Below, piece by piece: positions 1 through 6,361 of a stretch of DNA of 14,471 bases. A program made the position numbers and the translations under genes. The notes beneath the pieces are model-generated. The model saw nothing but the letters and a program-made list of their open reading frames with translations, searched no databases and was not told the DNA's origin. The DNA is taken from positions 1 to 14,471 of the forward strand of contig JAPSIP010000009.1 in the NCBI GenBank assembly GCA_031178645.1, given 5' to 3'. Source of the stretch: Paracoccus sp. (in: a-proteobacteria). Its GTDB lineage: Bacteria; Pseudomonadota; Alphaproteobacteria; Rhodobacterales; Rhodobacteraceae. Numbering within the stretch: position 1 is the first letter of the stretch; the number at the start of each line of letters is the position of its first letter.

Positions 1-2
1 CG

Positions 3-18
3 CCGCCCCCTGTGGCGG
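3..18. terminator. Weak hairpin just after ntrC, possible terminator
   Basis: A 5-bp inverted repeat (CCGCC at 3-7, GGCGG at 14-18, 6-nt loop) begins 2 bp beyond the ntrC stop codon. The T-run (19-22) lies on the plus-strand side, which would suit a plus-strand gene ending left of the window. Whether a U-tract follows in the ntrC direction cannot be seen, because the window ends here. It could also be a short hairpin inside a longer ntrBC transcript. Confidence 0.3.
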
Positions 19-20
19 TT

Positions 21-1469
21 TTACATCAGTTTACGGCGCCGTGTCACCTCGATATTCAGCTCGGTCAGCTTCTTGCGCAGGGTATTGCGGTTTATCCCCA
101 GCAGGTCGGCGCATCTCAGCTGGTTGCCCCCGGTGGCGTCCAGGGCCACCTGCAGCAGGGGCCGCTCGATCTCGCGCAGGATGCGGTCGTAAAGGCCCGG
201 CGGGGGCAGGCTGTCGCCATGCAGGTCGAAATAGCGTTGCAGATGCGCCTCGACCGAATCCGATAGGGGGCCGTTGCCGCTGCCCAAGGAAAAGCCGGGC
301 ACGGGGCTGTCGGTCTGGACCGGCGCGACTGGCATGGGAACGGCCACGGGGGTCACACGGGCGCTTCCCTGCTGGCTCAGCGCCTCGCGCATCTCGGGCG
401 CGGTGATGGCCGATCCGCTGGCGATCAGGGCCAGGCGGCGCATCATGTTTTCAAGCTCGCGGACGTTGCCGGGAAAGGCGTGGGCGCGCAGAAGGCTTGC
501 CGCGTCGTCGCCCAGGGTGCGGTCCGGCAGGCCCTGCGTCGCCGCGCGGGCCAGCAGGTGATTGGCGAGGGGCAGGATGTCGTCCACCCGCGCGCGCAGC
601 GGCGGCACGGTGACCGTGACCCCCGCCAGCCGGTAATACAGATCCGACCGCAGCCGCCCCGCCGCCACGTCGGCCTGGGGATCGGGGCCGGTGGTCGCCA
701 CGAGGCGCGGGGCCATGGCACGATCCGGGCCGCTTTCCATCGACTCGATCAGCCCGATCAGGCGGGCCTGGGCGGCGGGATCGAAGCCTGCGGGGTTTTC
801 GATGACGATCGTGCCGCTGCGGGCCTTGTCGGCGGCGCGCGTGATCGCCTCCTCGGTCGCGTCGGCCGAGGTCAGGATCGCAAGCCCCTGGTCGCGCCTG
901 TCCGACAGGTCGTGGAAGGACCGCGCGATGGTGGTCTTGCCCACGCCCGGCTCGCCCGCGATCAGCACGGGCAGGTCGGCGTTCAGGATGCGCGCGACCA
1001 TGCGGAACAGGGCCTGCATCGAGGGGGCGTGGCCGATCAGCGGCATCGCCGGGTCGGCGGCGGGACGCGGGGCCAGGGCCTCGGGAACCGGGTCGGACTT
1101 GCGTGGACGGCGCGACAGGGCCTGGTTGGCCTTGGACATCAGGTCGGGCAGGTCGAAGGGCTTGGGCAGGTATTCGAAGGCCTCGGCCTCGGTCGCGCGA
1201 ATCGCGGTGACGATGGTGTTCTGGGCCGAGATGACAATGACAGGCAGGTCGGGCCGCATGTCGCGGATCGCCGGGATGCGGTCGATGCCGTTGCCGTCGG
1301 GCATCATCACGTCGGTGATGACCAGATCGCCCCGGCCTTCCTCGACCCATTTCGACAGTTGCGCCAGGCTGCCCGTGGCATGGACCCGGCAGCCCGCGCG
1401 GGTCAGCGCCTGGGTCAGCACCGTGCGGATGGTGCGGTCGTCGTCGGCGATCAGAACGGTTCCGTCCAT
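21..1469 (-). CDS. ntrC: Nitrogen regulation response regulator NtrC (NR-I), sigma70-type
   Basis: Predicted DNA-binding response regulator of nitrogen assimilation (482 aa), phosphorylated by NtrB. The receiver domain (about 4-120) has the acidic pair D10/D11, phospho-acceptor D53 and K103. The AAA+ domain (about 144-365) has Walker A GEPGVGKT at 172-179 and the conserved stretch GRLRSDLYYRL at 271-281. A Pro/Val-rich linker (about 370-400) leads to a Fis-type helix-turn-helix (about 436-472). Two things are odd. No GAFTGA motif lies between Walker A and the Walker B position, and that interval is shortened. The Walker B acidic pair is replaced by IEN at 223-225. Missing GAFTGA is a known trait of Rhodobacter capsulatus NtrC, which activates the housekeeping sigma70 polymerase rather than sigma54. 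The start lies 11 bp after the ntrB stop. The family call is firm; the sigma70 mode is inferred from that precedent. Confidence 0.95.
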   Translation of the reverse strand: MDGTVLIADDDRTIRTVLTQALTRAGCRVHATGSLAQLSKWVEEGRGDLVITDVMMPDGNGIDRIPAIRDMRPDLPVIVISAQNTIVTAIRATEAEAFEYLPKPFDLPDLMSKANQALSRRPRKSDPVPEALAPRPAADPAMPLIGHAPSMQALFRMVARILNADLPVLIAGEPGVGKTTIARSFHDLSDRRDQGLAILTSADATEEAITRAADKARSGTIVIENPAGFDPAAQARLIGLIESMESGPDRAMAPRLVATTGPDPQADVAAGRLRSDLYYRLAGVTVTVPPLRARVDDILPLANHLLARAATQGLPDRTLGDDAASLLRAHAFPGNVRELENMMRRLALIASGSAITAPEMREALSQQGSARVTPVAVPMPVAPVQTDSPVPGFSLGSGNGPLSDSVEAHLQRYFDLHGDSLPPPGLYDRILREIERPLLQVALDATGGNQLRCADLLGINRNTLRKKLTELNIEVTRRRKLM

Positions 1470-1480
1470 GGCGCGGGTCC

Positions 1481-2599
1481 TTATGCCTTGGGCAATGAAA
1501 TGCGAAAAACGGTGCGGCCGGGCCGCGAATCCACGCGGATCAGCGCGCCGTGGTCGGTGATAATCTTGCTGACAAGCGCCAGCCCCAGGCCGGTGCCGTT
1601 CTCGCGCCCCGACACGAAAGGCTCGAAGACCTGGTCGGCAATGGCGGGCGGCAGGCCGGGGCCGTTGTCCTCGATCTCGATCTGCAGGGGCAGCGGGCGG
1701 CCGGTCGGGTCGGTGTCGTCAGGCGGAAGGCGCAGGGTGTGGTCATAAAAGCTGCGCAGCCGGATCACCGGACGCGCCGTGTCCTTCAAGGCCTGCGCGG
1801 CATTGCGCACCAGGTTCAGGCAGACCTGGGTCAACTGGTCCGCATCCGCAAGCGCGTCGGGCAGCGAAGGGTCGTATTCTGCCGCGATCGCGATCTTCTG
1901 GGCGAAACCCACGGCGGCCGAGCGGCGCACCTTTTCCAGCACGTCGTGGACATTGATCGCCCGCAGGTTCGGAGCCGAGGTGTCGCCGAAGCGTTCCACC
2001 TGTTCCAGCAGCGACACGATGCGGCGGGATTCGCTGACGATCATTTCCGCCATCTCGCGGTCCTCGCGGGATGCGTTCATGCCGATCAGTTGCGCCGCGC
2101 CGCGAATGCCCGCCAGCGGGTTCTTGATTTCATGCGCCAGCATCTCGGCCATGCCGATGGCGCTGCGGGCGGCGGTGCGGACGGCGCGGCTTTGCGATTG
2201 CAGCGCGCCTTCGTCCTGCGGCACCAGCAGCAGCGAGACCGCGCCGCCGATCGCCTCGGCCGGGCCGGCATGGACGGCGGCGTGACGGTCCTGGTGGCCG
2301 CCGGCGCGGTCGCCGATCTCGAAGCAGACATTGGGCTGATACAGCGCCTCGTCCCCGCGCAGAACGCGGCGGATCAGCGGCGTCAGCGGGGGTTGGATGC
2401 GCAGCCGAGCCCGCATCTCGTCCCCGTCAAGCTGGCGCCCCAGGGTCGAGTTGCGGGACATGTTCAGCCAGACCTCGGCCGCGTCGTTCATTGCGGCGAC
2501 CCGGCCCTGATCGTCCAGCACAAGCGCCGGCAAGGGCAGCGTATCCCAGCCCGGCCCTGGCTGCACCTGGTCGAAGCCAGCCGGGCCGGGGCGCGTCAT
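1481..2599 (-). CDS. ntrB: Nitrogen regulation sensor histidine kinase NtrB (NR-II)
   Basis: Predicted cytosolic histidine kinase/phosphatase (372 aa) that controls NtrC phosphorylation. In enterics and Rhodobacter its activity is set by PII proteins. There is no signal peptide or membrane segment. An N-terminal PAS-like domain (about 18-125) precedes the dimerisation/phospho-acceptor helix AHEIKNPLAG, with H156 as the likely phosphorylated histidine. The ATPase domain shows the N box (LNLVRNAAQAL, N266), the G1 box (DNGPGLP, 311-317) and the G2 box (GTGLGL, 335-340). Its ATG overlaps the dusB stop (ATGA, 4 bp), implying translational coupling, and ntrC follows after 11 bp. This is the nifR3-ntrB-ntrC order known from Rhodobacter capsulatus. 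Full length for the family, with all kinase boxes intact. Confidence 0.95.
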   Translation of the reverse strand: MTRPGPAGFDQVQPGPGWDTLPLPALVLDDQGRVAAMNDAAEVWLNMSRNSTLGRQLDGDEMRARLRIQPPLTPLIRRVLRGDEALYQPNVCFEIGDRAGGHQDRHAAVHAGPAEAIGGAVSLLLVPQDEGALQSQSRAVRTAARSAIGMAEMLAHEIKNPLAGIRGAAQLIGMNASREDREMAEMIVSESRRIVSLLEQVERFGDTSAPNLRAINVHDVLEKVRRSAAVGFAQKIAIAAEYDPSLPDALADADQLTQVCLNLVRNAAQALKDTARPVIRLRSFYDHTLRLPPDDTDPTGRPLPLQIEIEDNGPGLPPAIADQVFEPFVSGRENGTGLGLALVSKIITDHGALIRVDSRPGRTVFRISLPKA

Positions 2600-3594
2600 G
2601 CAGCCACCCGCGCATCGCCAAAGGCCTGCCGGATCAGCGCAAGCGTCGCCGCCGGGCTGTCCGCGCGCAGCATCTGGTCGCGCAGCGGCGCGCCGTTCGC
2701 GTCGGCATACCAGCCCAGGTGCTTGCGCGCGACGCGCAGGCCCAGATCGGTGCCATAGAAGTCCAGGATATCCTCGTAATGTTCGGCCACCGCATCGGCC
2801 AGGGCATCCCCGCGCGGCACGTCAGGCGCGGGACTGCCCACCAGGTCATGCGCGATCTGCGCCAGCCGCCAGGGCGCGCCCTGTGCCCCGCGCCCCACCA
2901 TCACCGCATCCGCGCCCGAGGCCGCAAGCGCCGCGCGGGCCGATGCCGCGTCGACCACATCGCCATTCGCGACCAGCGGCGGACGGCCCGGCAGATTCGC
3001 CACGGCCCGGATACGCGACCAGTCAGCCTGCCCCTTGTAGAACTGCGCGCGCGTGCGGCCATGCACGGTCAGCATCCGCACGCCCGCGTCGGACGCCCGG
3101 CGGGCCAGGTCTGGCGCGTTCAGGCAATCGTCATCCCAGCCAAGGCGCATCTTCAGCGTGACCGGCACAGACACGGCGCCCACGACCGCATCCACCAGCG
3201 TCAGCGCATGGTCCAGGTCGCGCATGAGCGCGGCGCCGGACAGCCCGCCCGTGACCTTCTTGGCCGGGCAGCCCATGTTGATGTCGATGATCCGCGCGCC
3301 CATGCCTTCGACGATGCGGGCGGTTTCGGCCATCGCGCCGGCCTCGCGCCCGGCGATCTGGACGCTGACGGGCAGCGCGCCCTCGGTCAGGGCCTTGGCG
3401 CGGACGGCGGCGCGGGTAGAGGGGCGGGGCGTCACCATCTCGGTCGAGGCGACCATCTCACTGACCATCAGGCCCGCGCCGTATCGCGCAACGGCGCGGC
3501 GAAACGGCAGATCGGTGATTCCCGCCATCGGCGCAAGAAACACCGGCGGGCCAAGCCGCGTGTCGCCAAGAATGATTGGGTCGCCCAGTTGCAT
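2596..3594 (-). CDS. dusB: tRNA-dihydrouridine synthase DusB (NifR3)
   Basis: FMN-dependent enzyme that reduces specific uridines in tRNA to dihydrouridine using NAD(P)H (332 aa from the chosen start). The TIM-barrel shows the N-terminal family signature FLAPMAGITDLPFRR (19-33), the catalytic-cysteine motif INMGCPAKKVTGG (C109) and TVHGRT (176-181). The flavin-phosphate-binding region covers VANGD (208-212) and GADAVMVGRGAQG (228-240). An in-frame ATG at 3669 would add 25 residues. I chose the ATG at 3594 because AAGGA sits about 8 nt upstream and the family normally begins just before the MAGIT motif. It is first in the dusB-ntrB-ntrC operon and overlaps ntrB by 4 bp. In Rhodobacter this gene was named nifR3 for its place in the nitrogen-regulation operon. 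Confidence 0.95.
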   Translation of the reverse strand: MQLGDPIILGDTRLGPPVFLAPMAGITDLPFRRAVARYGAGLMVSEMVASTEMVTPRPSTRAAVRAKALTEGALPVSVQIAGREAGAMAETARIVEGMGARIIDINMGCPAKKVTGGLSGAALMRDLDHALTLVDAVVGAVSVPVTLKMRLGWDDDCLNAPDLARRASDAGVRMLTVHGRTRAQFYKGQADWSRIRAVANLPGRPPLVANGDVVDAASARAALAASGADAVMVGRGAQGAPWRLAQIAHDLVGSPAPDVPRGDALADAVAEHYEDILDFYGTDLGLRVARKHLGWYADANGAPLRDQMLRADSPAATLALIRQAFGDARVAA

Positions 3595-3822
3595 ATCCTG
3601 TTCCTTCGCCCTGCCCGCCGCGGCCCGCAAGATCGCGCCGCAGGCGCCCGGTGCCGCTTTTTCGACCACCTGCCCGAATGCCTAATTCGCAGGCACCCTG
3701 CCCATGCCGTAAGCATAGCCCGCGCGGCGGGGATGTCGCTAACATCCTTCCCAACTGTCGCAATCGGAATGGTCTTCAGCGGGTCAGATGCTTAGATGGG
3801 GGTCAAAATGCAAGGGGGACAC
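3595..3822. promoter_or_regulatory. Divergent dusB / sdaA intergenic region
   Basis: These 228 bp between two divergent genes must hold the promoters of the dusB-ntrBC operon and of sdaA. I see no convincing -35/-10 pair for either. Two overlapping inverted repeats are visible: CGAAT-N5-ATTCG (3675-3689) and TGCCT-N7-AGGCA (3679-3695). They lie about 80-100 bp upstream of the dusB start and are possible operators. Shine-Dalgarno-like AAGGA precedes dusB and AAGGGGG precedes sdaA. Confidence 0.5.
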
Positions 3823-5205
3823 ATGTTCCTGTCGGTTTTCGACCTGTTCAAGGTGGGCGTCGGCCCGTCTTCGTCCCACACGATGGGCCCGATGGTCGCG
3901 GGGGCGCGGTTCCTGGACGAATTGCGCCAGCAGCCCTTCCGGGCGCATGGGCTGCGTGCCAGCCTGCACGGCAGCCTTGCCTTTACCGGCAAGGGCCATG
4001 CGACCGACCGCGCAACGATCCTAGGCCTTGCGGGCTTCGTGCCCGCGACATTGGACATGGAGGCGGCCGAGGCGGCCCTTGCCCGCAACCGCGACAGCAA
4101 GCTGCTGTCGCCGGAAGACCTAGGCGACCTGGTCTTCGACCCCGACCGCGACCTGCGCTTCGATTACGGCCACGCCCTGCCCGGCCATGCCAACGGCATG
4201 ACCCTGTCGGCAACCGACGCGCAGGGCGACGTGATCTTTCACCGCATCTACTACTCGATCGGCGGCGGCTTTGTGCTGACGGATCAGGAACTGGCGAACA
4301 AGGGCGGCGACAAGCGCAGCGACGACGCGCCTGCCGTGCCCTATCCCTTCGCAAGCGCCGCCGAGATGCTGGACATGGCAAAGGCATCCGGCAAGTCCAT
4401 CGCCCGGATGAAGCACGACAACGAACGTGTGTTCCGCACCGATGCAGAAATCCGCGACGGGCTGATGCGGATCTGGCAGGTGATGCGCGACTGCATGGAC
4501 CGGGGGCTGACCAGCGACGGCATCCTGCCCGGCGGGCTGTCGGTCAAGCGCCGCGCCAAGGCCATCCATGAAAAGCTGCTTGCCGAACGCGGCATGAACC
4601 TGACCGCGCCCCATGTCATCAACGACTGGATGTCCACCTATGCCATGGCCGTGAACGAGGAGAACGCGGCGGGCGGCCAGGTCGTCACCGCCCCGACCAA
4701 CGGCGCGGCAGGCACGGTTCCCGCCGTGATCCGCTATTGGCTGGACCATGTGCCGGGTGCGTCGGAACGCGACATTCCAGATTTCCTGCTGACCGCTGCA
4801 GCCATCGGCGGGCTGGTCAAGCACAATGCCAGCATCTCGGGCGCCGAGGCCGGGTGTCAGGCCGAGGTCGGCAGCGCATCGGCCATGGCGGCGGCGGGGC
4901 TGGCCGCCGTTCTGGGCGGCACGCCCGAACAGGTCGAAAACGCGGCCGAGATCGCCCTGGAACATCACCTTGGCATGACCTGCGACCCGGTGAAGGGGCT
5001 GGTGCAGGTGCCCTGCATCGAACGCAACGGGCTTGGCGCGATCAAGGCGGTCAGCGCGGCCAGCCTGTCGCTCCGCGGCGACGGCACCCATTTCGTGCCC
5101 CTGGATGCCGCGATCGAGACGATGCGCCAGACCGGCCGCGACATGTCGGACAAGTACAAGGAAACCTCGCTGGGCGGGTTGGCGGTCAACGTGCCGAATT
5201 GTTGA
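3823..5205 (+). CDS. sdaA: L-serine ammonia-lyase, iron-sulfur type, single chain
   Basis: Converts L-serine to pyruvate and ammonia using a [4Fe-4S] cluster that acts as a Lewis acid (460 aa; E. coli SdaA is about 454). The N-terminal beta domain opens with the family signature [20 protein letters not shown]. The alpha (catalytic) domain carries PTNGAAG and the cluster cysteines C345 (EAGCQAEVG), C387 (MTCDPV) and C398 (VPCIERN). The protein ends in a cysteine (C460), as in the Legionella enzyme, where the C-terminal Cys reaches into the active site. Two in-frame ATGs (3796, 3808) lie upstream. I chose 3823 because the family signature begins there and AAGGGGG sits just before it. The gene is divergent from dusB-ntrBC. 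No strong terminator follows, so the lipoprotein gene at 5310 may receive read-through. Which paralogue name (sdaA or sdaB) applies is a convention. Confidence 0.95.
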   Translation: MFLSVFDLFKVGVGPSSSHTMGPMVAGARFLDELRQQPFRAHGLRASLHGSLAFTGKGHATDRATILGLAGFVPATLDMEAAEAALARNRDSKLLSPEDLGDLVFDPDRDLRFDYGHALPGHANGMTLSATDAQGDVIFHRIYYSIGGGFVLTDQELANKGGDKRSDDAPAVPYPFASAAEMLDMAKASGKSIARMKHDNERVFRTDAEIRDGLMRIWQVMRDCMDRGLTSDGILPGGLSVKRRAKAIHEKLLAERGMNLTAPHVINDWMSTYAMAVNEENAAGGQVVTAPTNGAAGTVPAVIRYWLDHVPGASERDIPDFLLTAAAIGGLVKHNASISGAEAGCQAEVGSASAMAAAGLAAVLGGTPEQVENAAEIALEHHLGMTCDPVKGLVQVPCIERNGLGAIKAVSAASLSLRGDGTHFVPLDAAIETMRQTGRDMSDKYKETSLGGLAVNVPNC

Positions 5206-5309
5206 TGGGCAATCAGGCGGGCAGTCGCCGCAGCCTGTCCTGCACGCTTGTGCCGCCGCCTTGCGGTTGCTAACGCTGACGCGACAGTGATCCCAAAGAA
5301 GGCTGACCG

Positions 5310-6245
5310 ATGACACCGCGTCTTGCACTCATCGCGCTGATGACCCTGCCGCTTGCCGCCTGCGAGGGCGTCAATCTTCCCACCATCGGCAGCGCCGAGC
5401 CCGAGGTTCAGGGCCACCAGGGTCCTCCGGGCGTCTCGCCCTTGGAACAGCCGATCGAGACCGGGACCGAGGTGCGGCCCGTTTCCACAGCCGAGGCAGC
5501 CACCTACAACACTGCGGCCTTCAGCGCGCGCGGCAACGAGCCCTTCTGGGCCGTCGATGTCGCGGGCAGCACCGCGATCTACAAGACGCCGGACAACCAG
5601 AATGGCCGCCCGATCCGCGTGAACCGCCTGAACTTCGCGCAGGGCGTCGAATATGTGGGCGTGCATTCCGGCCGTCCCTTTGTGCTGAACATCCGCGCCG
5701 CCGCCTGCCAGGACAGCATGTCGGGCGACAGGTTCCCCTTCATCGCGCGCCTGACCGTCTCGGGCCGGAGCGAGGCCGGTTGCGCAGGCCCCGCCGCCGC
5801 CGAGGTCGCCCAGGCCGTCGCCGCGACTCGCGCCCCCGCCCCGGCAGCGCCGCGCACCGCGCCGGTCGCCAGCCGCCCCGCCGCCGCGCGCCCTGCGCCG
5901 GCCCCGACGCCTGCACCCACGCCCGCCACCACCGAGGCAGAACCCGCGGAAACGCCGGCAGCGACCCCCGCGCAAACGCCTGCAGACACGCCGGCACCGG
6001 CCTCGACCCCGGCCGCGCCTGCGCCTGCGCCTGCGGCGACGACCCCGGCGGCACCCGCGGCCACCGCTCCGGCGTCCGAGGGCGCGACGGACCTGCCCCC
6101 CGCACCCGAGGCGGATGCAGCACCCGCAACCCCGGCACCGGCCGCGACCACCGCGCCGCGCCTGCCCGCAGCCCCTGCCGCAGCCCCTGCCGCGACCCCG
6201 GCTGCGCCCGCCGGCGAACCGGCTGCCACCCCGCCCGCGGAATGA
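5310..6245 (+). CDS. Predicted lipoprotein with COG3650-like domain and long Ala/Pro-rich tail
   Basis: Predicted envelope lipoprotein (311 aa) of unknown function. The signal peptide ends in lipobox LAAC, with C18 as the lipidated residue; the following residue is Glu, so no Asp retention signal is seen. The folded domain (about 66-160) has GNEPFW (75-80) and CQDSMSG (133-139) followed by FPF and a second cysteine, C158. These motifs recall the uncharacterised COG3650 family, and C133/C158 could form a disulfide. From about residue 161 to the end (about 150 residues) the chain is almost wholly Ala, Pro and Thr, low in complexity, probably extended, and perhaps crossing the periplasm or cell wall. 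The ATG has AGAAGG 7 nt upstream. It lies 104 bp after sdaA and 116 bp before yjbH, on the same strand. The function of the domain is not known to me. Confidence 0.8.
   Translation: MTPRLALIALMTLPLAACEGVNLPTIGSAEPEVQGHQGPPGVSPLEQPIETGTEVRPVSTAEAATYNTAAFSARGNEPFWAVDVAGSTAIYKTPDNQNGRPIRVNRLNFAQGVEYVGVHSGRPFVLNIRAAACQDSMSGDRFPFIARLTVSGRSEAGCAGPAAAEVAQAVAATRAPAPAAPRTAPVASRPAAARPAPAPTPAPTPATTEAEPAETPAATPAQTPADTPAPASTPAAPAPAPAATTPAAPAATAPASEGATDLPPAPEADAAPATPAPAATTAPRLPAAPAAAPAATPAAPAGEPAATPPAE
6167..6190 (+). repeat. Tandem 12-bp repeat in the Ala/Pro tail
   Basis: Two perfect head-to-tail copies of CGCAGCCCCTGC (6167-6178 and 6179-6190) encode part of the Ala/Pro tail. A run of CCTGCG-like hexamers lies nearby, around 6015-6036. 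Such direct repeats are prone to slippage, so tail length may differ between strains. Confidence 0.75.
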
Positions 6246-6361
6246 CAGCCTGATCGTCCTGCGGCATCCAAGACGCATCTGGCCCGCCATGATGCGCCGA
6301 CGGGATGCCAGCGGGACGGTTTGCCCTTATGATCCGGTCCATGTTGAACGAGGACAAGCCG
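6246..6361 (+). promoter_or_regulatory. Candidate yjbH promoter region
   Basis: In the 116-bp gap before yjbH, TATGAT (6328-6333, five of six matches to a sigma70 -10) lies 17 bp after ATGCCA (6305-6310, four of six to a -35). This would place a transcription start near 6340, about 20 nt before the start codon. No terminator-like hairpin separates the upstream lipoprotein gene, so read-through is also possible. The call rests on consensus matching by eye only. Confidence 0.35.

Noticed and set aside
480..2758. Long plus-strand open frames across ntrC, ntrB and the end of dusB
   Set aside because: High GC leaves few stop codons in other frames. The translations are Arg/Gly-rich without motifs, while the minus strand encodes complete, motif-rich kinase and regulator proteins.
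3796..3822. Earlier sdaA start codons at 3796 and 3808
   Set aside because: They precede the family's conserved N-terminus, and the purine-rich AAGGGGG lies between them and the ATG at 3823. Cysteine spacing also fits the later start.
5206..5309. Possible terminator or promoter after sdaA
   Set aside because: Only a 4-bp stem (CCGC/GCGG) without a T-run and no convincing -35/-10 pair are visible, so neither is called in this 104-bp gap.
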